Shown here piece after piece: positions 44,420-55,639 of a stretch of 64,000 nt of DNA. The notes under the pieces were generated by a model. It was not told where the DNA came from. It was given only the letters and a program-made list of their open reading frames with translations, and did no database searches. How positions within the stretch are numbered: the first letter of the stretch is position 1; every line of letters starts with the position of its first letter. The position numbers were made by a program, and so were the translations under genes. Source of the stretch: Linanthus parryae (lineage: Eukaryota > Streptophyta > Magnoliopsida > Ericales > Polemoniaceae); contig JALGPY010000003.1 of assembly GCA_023055425.1 (NCBI GenBank), positions 19,155,001-19,219,000 on the forward strand, in the 5' to 3' direction.

Positions 44420-44570
44420 AAGTAGCTCACACAGTCTTGAAACTCGCCTTCTCTAAAACCCACAAAGATCATCTTCTTCTCTAAAACCATCGTTCTCTGC
44501 TCCAATCTATCGCGAAAAAACACCTTCCAAGCTAGGGCTTGACCTCAAAGATCGGAGGACTCGACCAAAG
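44420..44570 (+). other. Candidate 5' leader exon of F-box gene B
   Basis: It matches the D leader (60785-60909) over 'agctcacacagtct', 'caatctatcgcgaaaa', 'gctaggg' and 'ggactcgaccaaag|gtaa'. The donor is at 44571 and the acceptor atgcag ends at 46000, so the leader intron is about 1.4 kb. Confidence 0.55.
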
Positions 44571-46012
44571 GTAATCCAACATTTTCCCCCATTTCTCGAT
44601 TTATTGTGGGTTTCGTTCTCTTCAAATCCTGGTTTGATTTGTTCTCGTATTTAGTTGCTTGAACAAGTATATAGAACTAGCATTTGCTCGAGTCCTGTAC
44701 TGGTTGAGGAAGGAGAAGAAGCAAAAGGGGTTATAGAGCTGGAAACCATTGTCCCATAGTTGGATTACCACATCATAAAAAAGACACAGATTCACTCTTT
44801 TCGATGGAAGAGTTTGTTGTGGACATAGATTCATAAAATTTGGTTAGGCATGTAATGCCCTCTCGTGGGTTTCATTTAGTTGAATGAAATAAACAATTAT
44901 AGGCCATTGTAATATCCCGCCCCACATCGGATCGGAATATTGTGGATTAGATGTCTGGTACGGTATATAGTAAACCTTGTGGTTTAATGTTCGAGACTTG
45001 AGCATTTTGATCAAGTTGTCTGGTAAATAGCATAACCACTTTGTTGCAACAAACTATACCCTTTTTTTGCTGATTGATTCTAGTATAGTTAATATTAGTG
45101 GTCTGATGCCACTGTGCAGACGTCCCTGGTAATACAGTTTTCTCGCACTTTTAATTTTTTCTGCATCGAATATTTAGAAATGTTCTCCATTACACCATCT
45201 CCGAGGAGCAGCTCAACGGTTTTATATTACAGTCCCATCTTCTCCTCAATAGTGAAATTCCCCAAGAGAAAGGTTGTGGTTCCAGAGGGTCTTCGTTTCT
45301 TTCTATTTCTTTCTAACTAGATTAAGATCAACAGAACTTTGAGTCTGACATATTTACGTAGGTGAGTAGTCCTAGAGGAGCTACAAAACCAAGGATTTTC
45401 AGGCAGGTGGCTCATTAACTGTCAACTGCGGCAAACATTAAGCATTCTCCCAAGGGGCATAGACTAAGGATTACTCTTTTCCCTTCTTGTTTTTTTTTTC
45501 AGATCAGACGATACAGATACATATATGGAAACTTCAAGCTTGGTTGTGAACATAAGTCCTCTGAATAAAAAGAATACCCTTGCGTTCACCGTTTGCTTAG
45601 TGGCGTCATATAAATCATAAAAAGACTACCTTTCGCAAAGCTTCTTCTTACATTCTTCAAAAATCACGAAGTCTCTTTTCGCAAAGGCAGCATCACTTTT
45701 TTGCTATGCCATTCCTCCCTTCCTTCCCAAATATAGAGAGCAGACACCTTTTCTAATAAGATCTCCATCGGGTATCTAAAGGTACCTATTGGTTACTCTT
45801 TTACAGGGTGTTTTGGGAGCTATCCTGAGGAATTATTTAAGGTCATAGAAGAGCCTTCTTTGTTCTAAACATTTTACCCTTAAGTGCTAGCTACCACATA
45901 TGTCCGAGCACAGAGGAATACATATAATTTCATGATATTTTGTTTAACATTCATTATATAATTTCCTTTGCTTCTTCTCAAACCTCAAAATACAATGCAG
46001 AGTCTCAGTACC
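44571..46012 (+). other. Leader intron region of F-box gene B
   Basis: No gene. Largely collinear with the gene D leader intron (60910-62463). It contains a short LTR-like start (tgtaatatcccgccccacat, 44908) and T-runs near 45490. Confidence 0.55.
44908..45030 (+). mobile_element. Fragment of a small LTR-like (TRIM-type) sequence in gene B intron
   Basis: It starts tgtaatatcccgccccacat; the more complete partner in gene D is 61229-61361. The right part is diverged here. Confidence 0.4.
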
Positions 46013-47597
46013 ATGGATGCAAGTTCCGTTTGTTCTGGTTCAGGATGCAAGAAGCTCAAGGTGGATGCGAATGTTGACGCTGCTGATGATGATAGAATAA
46101 GCGCATTGCATGACATGGTTCTTCAACAAATTCTATCTTTTCTTCCAACTACAGACGCTGTTCGAACCTGCATCTTATCAAAAAGATTCGAGAACATGTG
46201 GACATCTGTGCGTAATCTTTCTTTTGATAACCCCTTAGATGTTAAGCGAGATCTATTCATGAATTTTGTGGAAAGAGTACTAACTCATCGTGATTTCTCA
46301 AGTTTGCACGGAGTCTCACTCTTCTTGTTGGTATATGGTGATGCAATGCGCATCACCACTTGGATTTCTGCTGTTATCAGACGAAAAGTTAGAGTGCTTC
46401 GTATCACCCTTTTGGACATCAAAGCATCGCTAGTTTTGCCCCATTGCTTATTTAAGTCGGAGTCATTGGAAGAGTTAGATATATCCATGTCCCATGTCCT
46501 TATGCTGCCTCCTAGAATTTGCTTTTCAAGTCTCAGGATGTTGTTCCTTCAATCTGTTATCTTTCCAAGTGACCACTTAACCCAGCAGTTCTTTTCTGGT
46601 TGCCCAGTCCTTGAGAAGTTGGAAATAAGTCTATGCAGCTGGAAGAACCTCAGGGCTGTTAGCATTTCCTGTCCAAGGCTAAAGATATTAACCATCTCTG
46701 AATTGGATAAAAATGATGGGGGAGGTGATAATTCGTGTCAAGTTATGATTCTCTCCACAAGTCTGGAGTTCTTTCACTGCCGAGGTGAATTCAGGAATGA
46801 CTACTTCCTCTCAGAAACATCTTCTATAGTTCATACATGTCTTTACGTCTGGAATGATGATGATGAGCCAGAGAGGATTCCGGAAGTTTCTAATCGCCTT
46901 CACAAGCTTATGAAGGTCCTTCCAAATATCACTCATTTAGAACTATCAGGTAGCGCTATTGAGGTATGTTTTCCTTACCAAATCATTTTTCTTGTGATGA
47001 TGTCACCACTGTTGCGGTTCTTGACTGTCACTTAAACTTCTCTTTGCTTTTCTTAAGATCTATGGCTATGCGAATGAGCTATTCACGGGTGTTCCTATTT
47101 TCAAAAATTTGACCCGTTTGGAATTCGAGATTGGTGCGGTGGGGCTGGATCTTGATGGACTACATACGATACTCCTTCACTCTCCTCATCTTCGATGTAT
47201 TTATTTTACCTATGTAAGTTGAAAGAAAACCCATAATTCCCTTTCTATACCTTTTTCTTTATTTTTTTATGTAAAGTTCATCTTTTTTTGTTACCTCTCT
47301 GTGGCTAAACCTTGGAATTTGCTTACTCAGGGGGTTTGTCTAGACTTTGGGAGTCCTGAGATAACCGACCAGGTATTAACTCCAGTCCCTTCATGTTTCA
47401 CGTCACATCTTAAGGTGATTAGGGTTGGTGATTTCAATGGGCGCGAGGATGAAGTAACTGCTGTGAAGATTATGCTTGCAAAAGCTGCTATTTTGGAGAA
47501 GATGGTGATAGGTTGTTTTCTTCCCTTGGAAGAAGAGGTTCGTGAACGGCTGATGTTGCTCCCTAGAAGCTGTGGGTGTTCTCTTATATTTGTATGA
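46013..47597 (+). CDS. F-box/LRR/FBD protein, gene B
   Basis: Predicted SCF-type F-box receptor. Three coding exons, 46013-46963, 47058-47213 and 47331-47597, encode 457 aa, the same length as spliced gene A. Introns are 94 bp (gtatgt...ttaag) and 117 bp (gtaagt...ctcag); both would break the frame if kept. F-box at residues about 28-72 (DRISALHDMVLQQILSFLP), LRRs including CPVLEKLEIS and CPRLKILTIS, FBD tail PSCFTSHLKVIRV...AAILEKMVIG. I choose the ATG at 46013 rather than 45968 because the peptide before it lies largely upstream of the leader acceptor (ends 46000) and MDAS is shared with A, C and D. It is closest to gene D. It appears intact. Confidence 0.87.
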
Positions 47598-47984
47598 TCC
47601 AACAAATACAGACAGCTTTATGTTGCCGCTGTTGGAACTCTTGTCCTCCAATGTTTCGAGCTTCTTAAAATATTTTGTATTCGGTTCATTAGGTTTTCCT
47701 GGCCTTGCAGAAGACAATTTCCTTGTAGGTTGCAGCTGAAGTTTCTTTTATGGTAGGAGGGATTTGAGTGTTTTTTGATGTTTAGAAAAGAACCAATATG
47801 ATTTAAGAACACAGTTCTTTTAAGGTAAAAACCGGAGGAATGTAAGTGTGCAACAAGCACAATCTATGCTCAGCCATTGCGCGGATATGTAAATGAATGT
47901 ATTTAGACATATTCTATTTCCATTGCAACTATTTTGCATTGTAATTGCATTTTTTTTTCAATGATGTTGGAACTTTCATTTTTG
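47598..47984. other. 3' flank of gene B
   Basis: Contains the likely 3' untranslated region. 'ttgttggaactcttgtcctccaatgtttcgag' near 47630 recurs near 58482, 3' of the fragment at 57845-58470. Confidence 0.45.
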
Positions 47985-48195
47985 TAAAGGCTGTTAGTAT
48001 TCTCCTGTTCCAACATGAAAAAGGCTGAAGATGATGGACAAGTTGGTGGATCTCAAGTTATGATTCTCACTACCAGTCTGGAGTTCTTATATTGTTAGGA
48101 TGGTTTCAGGAATGATTACATCCTCTCGTATGCATCTTATCTTCTCGTTCTTACATCTCTTACTGTGACCTGTATCCAGACAGTAAGGGTTCAAA
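47985..48195 (+). pseudogene. Fragment of a gene C-like F-box exon 1
   Basis: Matches gene C at about 56288-56510: ggctgttagtat, 'caagttatgattctcac', 'agtctg(g/a)agttc', 'gatggtttcaggaatgatta', then 'gtaagggttc'. It covers only the end of exon 1 and has stops. A leftover of duplication or unequal crossing-over. Confidence 0.8.
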
Positions 48196-48441
48196 ATCTC
48201 GCCAAAAACTTGTTTTTACAGTCTTGTGTTCCCCACCCAAATCCTTTGTGGCCTTGATTCTGATCAGAAAGATCTCTGGGCTTTCGGTCTTTATAAGATT
48301 TGGCTTACTCGAAGTAAATTAAATTTGAGTCAGAAATGATTCTAAGGAACAACTTCTCACTAGAAGTATTTCGAATCTCAGAGCAATCAACGATCTATCT
48401 TGCACTTGTGGTAGTGTTCCTTGTGTAGATTCTTGGTTGGA
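48196..48441 (+). pseudogene. RNase H-like protein pseudogene, left part
   Basis: In pieces it reads as the region before the domain in plant RNase H-like proteins ('KIWLTRSKLN', about 48297-48326). It stops where the Ale-like copia begins. The RNase H domain itself resumes after the copia. Confidence 0.4.
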
Positions 48442-50810
48442 TGTAATAGTCGTAGGACTCATCGTGTACCTCCATAACATTCTTCCCACCAAAGTCCTTG
48501 GCAACGTTATCCCTACGGTTGCCCTCTACCGTCGCTCACCATCCTATGAGCATCTCCGCACGTTCGGGTGTTTGTGTTACCCGAACCTCTCTGCCACCTC
48601 ACCTCACAAGCTGGCACCACGCTCTGTTCGCTGTGTCTTTCTGGGGTACCCTCTTAATCATCGTGGGTACCGGTGTCTCGACTTGAGTACTGGACGGGTT
48701 CACACTTCCCGTCACGTCACCTTTGACGAGACGGTGTTTCCTTTCTCCTCTCCTGGGTCTGTGTCTCCCTCTGTTCACAGGACGTCTGATCCCGATGACA
48801 GTCTTCCGTCTCCCCTATTCACCCATCGTGCTCATAACCCTGTGGTACACACACCCTCGCCCACCCCTCCTAGGGCACCCACATCACCACCCGCACCTAC
48901 TCGGGCACCCACACAGCTTTCTCCGTCCAGGACCCTTGTGGAACCTTTTCCTCAGCACTACGTCCGTCGGTCTGTGTCCACTCGCCCACCTACTATGCCG
49001 TCTGTGCCCGTGTTACCTGACCCCCCTGAGTCACCCACACCGAGCCCCGTGGCTACTTCTCCTCCTCATCTCTCTCCTCAGATGACCACCCGATCCATGC
49101 ATGGCATCGTCAAACCAGTCACCCGTCTCACTTTAGCGGCCCAGCCACCAGACCCCATCTCGCCCCTTCCCAAATCCCCCATCCTTGCCTTGTCGGATCC
49201 TCACTGGAAAGCGGCCATGGATGATGAGTTTGGAGCTATGGTTACGAACCACACTTGGGATTTGGTTCCTCGCCCGGCAGGGGCTAATGTGTTGCGATCT
49301 ATGTGGCTCTTTCGCCACAAGTTTCGCGCTGATGGTAGTCTGCAGCGCTATAAGGCGCGATTGGTAGCTAATGGGAAGTCCTAGATGGTTGGGATTGATT
49401 GTGAGGAGACTTTCAGCTCGGTTGTCAAACCGACCACCATCCGTACAGTTCTCAGCATTGCCGTCACGCGCTCTTGGCCTATCCGCCAGCTGGATGTCAA
49501 GAATGCTTTTCTTCATGGTGATCTCTCTGAGACGGTATACATGCATCAGCCCCCTGGCTACCGCGACACACGCCATCCTGACTTTGTTTGCCGGTTACGC
49601 AAATCCTTATATGGTCTGAAGCAGGCTCCCCGTGCTTGGTTTCAGCGATTTGCCACCGTCCTCACACAGACTATCGGTTTCTCTGGTTGCTCGTGTGATG
49701 AGTCTCTCTTCGTCTACAGTCGTGGCTCGGACATCGTCTACCTCCTCCTATATGTGGATGATATCGTCATCACTGGGTCGTCTCCGACTGTCTTGGATCA
49801 GATTGTCTCCCAGCTCTCTGGAGAGTTTGCTATGACTGACCTGGGCCATCTGCATCACTTTCTGGGCATTGCTGTCACCCGTGATTCATCCGGCCTGTTC
49901 CTGTCTCAGCATCAGTATGCGACCGACATTCTTCGTCGGGCCTCCATGTCGACCTGTAAGTCTACTGCCACCCCTGTTGAGGTAGGAAGTAAACTCACAG
50001 CTACATCTGGCCCGCCGGTTGCTGATCCTACCTTATACCGCAGCCTTGCTGGGGCCTTGCAGTACCTCACGTTCACTCGACCAGACATCCAGTATGCAGT
50101 TCAGCAGGTCTGTCTCTTCATGCATGACCCTCGTGAGCCGCACTTTCATGCCTTGAAGCGTATCTTACGCTACATCAGTGGGACTCTTGAGCATGGTCTC
50201 CGGCTCTCTGCCTCAGCTGCTGATTCTCTCACTGCCTACACTGATGCCGATTGGGCTGGTTGCCCGGACACACGTCGCTCCACTTCTGGTTACTGTGTCT
50301 TCTATGGAGACAATCTTCTCAGTTGGTCGTCCAAACGTCAGGCAACGGTCTCCCGCTCTAGTGCTGAGGCTGAGTATCGCGGTGTTGCTAACGCCGTCTC
50401 CGAACTCTGATGGGTCCGGAATTTGCTTCTTCAGCTTCGTGTCACCCCGCCTCGGGCCACTGTCGTGTATTGCGACAATGTGAGTGCTGTCTATCTCTCT
50501 GGTAATCCTGTCCAGCATCAGCGTACTAAACATGTTGAGATTGATCTACACTTCGTTCGTGAGAAGGTCCGTTTGGGTCAGCTTCGCGTGTTGCACATTC
50601 CTGCTGATTACCAGTACGCCGACATCTTCACCAAGGGTCTTCCTCGGCCCTTGTTCCAGCGCTTCCGCTCCAGTCTCAGTGTTGGCGCGCCTACAGTTTC
50701 GACTGCGGGGGAGTAATAGTCGTAGGACTCATCGTGTAATTAGTAAAGGACTAATTGTGTAAATTAGTGTTGTAATTTACTATTTAAACATTGTGAATAA
50801 CAAATCAATG
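48442..50810 (+). mobile_element. Ale-like Ty1/copia element with large internal deletion
   Basis: The coding part resembles the Ale/Retrofit group (RTFGCLCYPNLSA, FLGYPLNHRGYRCLDL). Gag, protease and most of integrase are missing. At the left, 25 bases identical to the start of the 3' LTR (48444-48468 = 50714-50738) are joined directly to the integrase C-terminal region, so a deletion removed most of the 5' LTR, leader, gag and the pol N-terminus. The 3' LTR begins near 50712; its right end, near 50810, is approximate. Confidence 0.8.
48469..50707 (+). pseudogene. Ale-like integrase C-terminus, RT and RNase H
   Basis: One reading frame holds YLHNILPTK (integrase end), a Pro-rich linker (TPSPTPPRAPTSP), RT with LDVKNAFLHGDL (about 49492), YGLKQAPRAW, LYVDDIVITG (about 49750), and RNase H with YTDADWAG, SSAEAEYRGV, CDNVSAVYL, HVEIDLHFVREKV, ending ADIFTKGLP. 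Two stops break it, a TAG at 49382-49384 and a TGA at 50408-50410. Catalytic residues of RT and RNase H are otherwise in place, so decay is slight compared with the deletion. Confidence 0.88.
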
Positions 50811-51262
50811 CACGGAAGATTTCTCCACTTACAGGATGATTCTAGATGGATGGCACCTCCGGAAGGCTATCTCAAAGGGAATTTAGATGCCGCATGTTGC
50901 CGATCCTCTAAATTTGCAATCGTGCTTCGCAACCATAACGGCGAAGTCATTTTGGGGGTGGGGGGGGGGGGGTTGGAGCTTACGATCCAAATTAACTCTG
51001 ATTCAACGATTTTGGAAAGCAACAGCCATGAATAAAGGACTCAAGCTTGCTAGAAAGTGTGGTTTTCGTACTCTAATTCCGAAACAGATTCAACACAAAC
51101 TTATGCAAAATTTGAATAGGCTCCTTGATGTGAATCGAAGTTATGATTCTTCGAAAGCAAAAAGTGGCGGAAAAACATTTGCTCTTTCGGGAAGTCTCGG
51201 ATAAGCTTGTTGATACGAATGATCTATCGGTCAAGTGGGTTTGTACAAATTGTAATAAAGTA
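50811..51262 (+). pseudogene. RNase H-like protein pseudogene, right part
   Basis: It resumes with WMAPPEGYLKGNLDAAC (about 50850-50900) and VLRNHNGEVILG, the start of an RVT_3-type RNase H domain, then a g-run near 50955-50970 shifts the frame. The end of the domain is visible as KLVDTNDLSVKWVCTNCNKV (51195-51258), where a MITE cuts it. With the copia on the left this pseudogene is interrupted at least twice. Confidence 0.55.
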
Positions 51263-51615
51263 CTCATTCCGTCCCAAAATGTTTGTGTTGTTGGCCTTTT
51301 TAGCTTGTCTCAAAGGCCACAATTATGTATCTCTTGAGAATACAACCACATTTACCATTACGTTTTCCAATTTTGCCTCTCTTAATAATGCATAATACTT
51401 TTGACATCTTTTTGACTAGGGAAATGTGGATATTTATTATTGGTGATGTGATTATAGAAATTTCTTAAGGGAATAGTTACTGCAATCATATCTTGACATG
51501 TAGGAGGTGAACTTGAAGGGTGAAAAAAAAAGGGTGAAGCATAGCAGCCCTCTTTTGACTACCTTAATATGTGTGAAAAGTCAAAAAAGATGTAAACAAT
51601 TTGAGACGGAGGGAG
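51263..51615. mobile_element. Stowaway-like MITE
   Basis: Left end ctcattccgtcccaaaatg and right end ttgagacggagggag are inverted repeats of the common Stowaway type (ctccctccgtccc). A ta precedes the left end; the right flank is ca, so the TA duplication is slightly altered. 353 bp. Confidence 0.8.
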
Positions 51616-52012
51616 CAACTGATAAGCTTTGTTCCACTACTTTGGGCATACCGGACATACTAACCTGGTGTAGTATTTGTCCAAATATTGTATATTCCGA
51701 ATGGTTCTACTTTACTTTAATATATTACCAAAAAAATGTAAAAGCATATATGTTCAATTACAATTTCTGACATCTATTTTCATTTGTCAGGAAAGATAGG
51801 TAAAGAAAATAATTCCCAAAAAAATTATAAGAAATGAAATAAGGAAAATAAGAAAAACTGTATAAACTTAATTTTTCATGTGTGTTCATTTCATTCATAA
51901 GAAAATATGTAGGAACGTAAGTAGTAATACCACTTTCCTGTGAATTCTTCCGTTTTTATGAGGACGAAATTTAAAGGAAAAATGTTTTCTCAAAAAAAAA
52001 AAATGATGTGTC
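51616..52012. other. Intergenic AT-rich stretch
   Basis: AT-rich sequence between two MITEs; no gene and no clear repeat seen. Its start may hold the last bases of the RNase H-like pseudogene. Confidence 0.35.
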
Positions 52013-52595
52013 TAGGGATGACAATATGGTCCGATCCGAGCGATCCGAGCCGAATGGATCGGATTCAAATCCTATCTAATTCAATTGAAAATGGATCGGA
52101 TTTGGATCCGGAAAACCCGACCCAAACGGATTTAGATCTCAAAAGGATCTGAGGACAGATCCAGCGGGTTCCGACCTGATCCGATCCGACGTAAATGTGT
52201 GTTTTACAAATATACCCCTATTACCTCCCCACTTGCACTTCCAAGAAGAATATTATAATAACTCCAACATACAAAGTTATTTCTTTATTTTTTAGGTTTC
52301 ATAACTTACGAACATGCCTTAGTGTATGAAATAGTAGTATTTCTTTATGTTATTTTTTCTATTTTATTGTAAACTCGAGTCGGATCTGATCCGAATTGGA
52401 TCCAACCCCGTATTATATGGATCGATGGATCAGATTTTTCTTGGTCGAATTTAGATCGGGAAGGGCCTGATCTGATCCGGATCCGACCCGCTTTTTTTTT
52501 TGATGAATTAAGTGGGTCGTTCGGATTCGGTTCGGATCCGGCTCGAGCTTACAATCAAATAGAAAAAATCGGATCTGACCCCTTGCCATCCCTCA
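52013..52595. mobile_element. hAT-type MITE with tagggatgacaat ends
   Basis: Left tagggatgacaatatggtcc and right (reversed) gagggatggcaaggggtc are inverted repeats, followed inward by gatccga/cggatc-rich stretches near both ends. Such 'gggatggcaa-gggtc' ends are common in plant non-autonomous hAT elements. No clean 8-bp duplication remains. Confidence 0.65.
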
Positions 52596-52889
52596 CAAAT
52601 TTTCAAACAACAACTTAACGAGTAATTATTGCTTGCTCCAAAAGCAAATATGACATGGTGCTCTAAGCAATATATCATAGGACACGTCAGGAAAATGTAA
52701 GAATCCAATTTTTTTTGTCTGCCACTCATTCTCTTTCTCCTTTGTTGTATGGTTAGTGCAATCCACATCATTTGCTCTGAGAGCAAACAAAAATTTCTCC
52801 AACTTAACACCTACAGAAAAATAAAAAGTTCCCTCACTTTCTTTGACTCCCTCACTTTCTTCCCCAAATATGTTTTGCCTCCTAAGGAC

Positions 52890-53071
52890 GAAAAGAAGCT
52901 TCCCTTCCCTCTCTTCTCTATGGCTCTCCCTCGAAAAACCCCCCAAAACCCTAATCGAGCAATTTAACCGATTAATCTGACTGAAGCGTAGTCGATGCAT
53001 GCTGACATTCCCCAGGAACAACCTTCCAAACTAGGGCTTTTCGGCGAAGATCGCAGTACTCGACCAAAACG
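52890..53071 (+). other. Candidate 5' leader exon of F-box gene C
   Basis: It has aaaccctaa at 52946-52954, 'cgtagtcgatgcatgct', 'ccttccaaactagggctt' and ends agtactcgaccaaaacg|gtaac, the counterpart of the A, B and D leader exons. The matching acceptor before 55640 is less clear than in the others. Confidence 0.45.
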
Positions 53072-53226
53072 GTAACATCTTTCCATTTTTAATGTCTATC
53101 GCATTGTTGGTTTCGACTTCCAAGGTTTTGATTGCACACTTTGAAGCTTGTTTGAGTTCATCACATTTACTGGAAACAAATCTCTGAGAGCTTCCAAAGC
53201 TTTGAATCCAAAAGTAGTAAGTAGTA

Positions 53227-53501
53227 CTACCCCTGTTTCTTCTGTTTAAGCCTACTTAACTTTTTGTCGCTATTCACTGGGTCACTTTGATCCGGTGATT
53301 TGATTAGCAAAATGATATAAGAATTTGATAATCTTTGCGTGAACTTGTAGAGTAAACTTTACTCTACAATACTATGGAAAAATTGCCAAAAAAAATTATA
53401 TCGTTTTGCTATCTAAATCATCGAGTTAAATCATTGAGTTAAAGTGACCCAGTTACGGGTTGAAAAGTCAAAGTAGGACGATTCAGAAGGAACGGAGGTA
53501 G
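53227..53501. mobile_element. Stowaway-like MITE, family 2, copy 1
   Basis: Ends ctacccctgtttcttctg and (reversed) ctacctccgttccttctg, flanked by ta on both sides. Inside are 'gtgacccagtt' and 'tagagtaaactttactctaca'. 275 bp. Related copies are at 59514 and 60421. Confidence 0.75.
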
Positions 53502-55639
53502 TACTTTGTAAGTAATGCTATATGCAGATATACAGAAACTGAAAATGGGCTGAACTCATTCATACACACTGCTTGATCATTTGGTTTGTTTTTCTCAAGC
53601 AAGGGGGGTTTTTGGCTGATATAAATTAACAATTTTGGTTGCAAATTGTTATGTCTTCTCGCCAGTGGCGGAGCCTGGAAATAGAACCAGCCGGGGCAAA
53701 ATTAAGATGCGATGGAAATTTTTAATTCCATCCGGGGCATTTTTTTGTATTTTCTAGAGAGTATTAGTGTAAAATAGCTATAAATAAAGGGGTGTTAGTG
53801 GAGTTTTCAAGAAGTCAGGGGTGGCAATTCCGCACCTGCTTCTCGCTATATATTGTCTATCTCGGAAGTGGTGGAGCAAGGAATCCTTTCCAGCGGGGGG
53901 ACAGTTTGTGAAAGGTTGTCGGCCTCGTCTACAAACAAAAGAATGTAGAAATACCGGTGTGGATTTAGAAGGGTGAGAAAGTTACATATAAAAGGGTATT
54001 CAAATTATTTTTTGTAAATTTTACTCAAGGGCCTTGGGGGGGTGGGGGGGGGGGGGGCACGTGCTACCCCAGGGCCAGCCGGGGGCACGGATCCAGGATT
54101 TTGTCTCAGTGGGGGCTAGAATTTTGGTAGTGAACATTTTAAGAAAAGAGCCAAGTGATAAGGGGCTATTGCACAATTTCAGTGGGGGCTAAAGTGTATA
54201 TTATGCAAAGAAATATAGGGTAAAATCATAAATTTTGAAGTTGAGTGGGGGTATAGCGGTATAGCCCCCACAACTCTACATGTGCATCCGCCCCTGCATT
54301 TCGGAAAGTTCACTTCTCGAACTCCATTTTCTCATATATAAGCCAGAGTCCCAGGACAGACTTACTCTTCCCCCCATCATTTTGTTGTTAAACTAGACTA
54401 GCTAAATGTTCAAACTTGGACGTGAACAAGATCCAACGTGTCCCGAATGTGGGAAGAATTCACATACACCTGAGTATGCTCTTGCCATTTGTTATGCTCC
54501 ATGAACACTCCCCAGCTGATCACTCTGACTGTCTAGACTTAACCAAACTAAGTTCGATTACCATTTTGAGCAAAACCTGTAGAAACATCAACACCCTCTG
54601 CGGCACTAACTATCTTGAGCAATCTCCAGGGTAGGTTGCCTGGTGGCACTAATGGAGTGTGGACCGGCCTGCGTAGAGCAGACAAATATGCGCATTTAAC
54701 TCTAGTCACCTCTTCTTAAAGACATTCTGTTCAAGATACTGCATTTAACTAAAGGCAACCTGCCATGTAAACAAGATGGTAGTCTTGCAGTTACTTTTTA
54801 GCGTCAAGTTTTCCAAATCTGTGCATATTAGGTTTTCCAATTAGAGCATCACCACGGAAGCGTTCCCGTGTTTCTATAGTATAACCATAACTTCTCCATA
54901 ATAGCTGGGACTCCTCAAGAGAACGGGTCTGATTTTATAGGATCTTCTTTTTTCCTGTCAGTAGATTTCGGTTGAATGAAAATGACAGCTCAACTTATGT
55001 AGGTAACAAGCATTCGGGAGCAGCTCCAAACCAAAGGGCTGTGAGAGAGGTGGTTCACTGATTCTGTGTCACACTCATAGCTGAGGATACAAATGCATAA
55101 GAATACCTGTTTGACTAGACCTTTTTAACAAAATGCCTTTGTTTTATTTGCATCTTTTTTTTTGGCAAATTGAAACTATTCAAATTATGAGATTGAAACC
55201 GAGAAGATACTGTTGTATTAGAAAATGTAAGTACGATACAATAGTTTGCAGGAAAATGTGTTTTTTGGAAGGTTTATTATCCCTCTTCCCTTGATGATAC
55301 TTCTATATCATAATAGTATTCACAGGTTGATCTTGAAGGCTGGGATGTTGGTTTTATTTTATCCAACTTGTTTCGTACCGATGCTTGATTTACCCAAAGA
55401 ATCTAAAAACCATATATTCCATGTGCGGGTGAAGTTCCATTCATGGTACCCTTTTTCTTGTTTTCTATGGTCTTTAAACTTTGAAGTGGTCCATTTATTT
55501 CTCTCAAGTTTCCCTTTGTTCTTAGAGATGCCATATTTCAAGACTCCCTAACTCAGAATTAATTGAAGAAATAGAAAAAATCGTTTGTTTTTCTTAAAAC
55601 CATACCATCTCTTATACACGATACACTGATGTCATCACC
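53502..55639. other. Leader-intron region of gene C with MITE debris
   Basis: No gene supported. Between about 53664 and 54297 are end sequences of the common 'cagtggcggagcc' and 'catccgcccctgc' MITE types, several incomplete, with a long g-run at 54037-54057. Other short frames lack any family likeness. Confidence 0.45.
53664..54297. repeat. Composite of cagtggcggag/ccgcccctg MITE ends
   Basis: ccagtggcggagcctgg (53664), 'gtggtggagcaagg' (53866), 'cacggatccaggattttg' (54086) and 'gcatccgcccctgca' (54283) mark pieces of two or three elements of a widespread plant type. Boundaries are unclear. Confidence 0.4.

Noticed and set aside
45968..46012. Earlier in-frame ATG for gene B (and 62377 for gene D)
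   Set aside because: The upstream peptide lies largely before the leader acceptor atgcag; MDAS at the later ATG is shared by the paralogues.
52626..53021. 131-codon minus-strand frame upstream of gene C
   Set aside because: No domain; it overlaps the candidate leader exon on the opposite strand and is not conserved near A, B or D.
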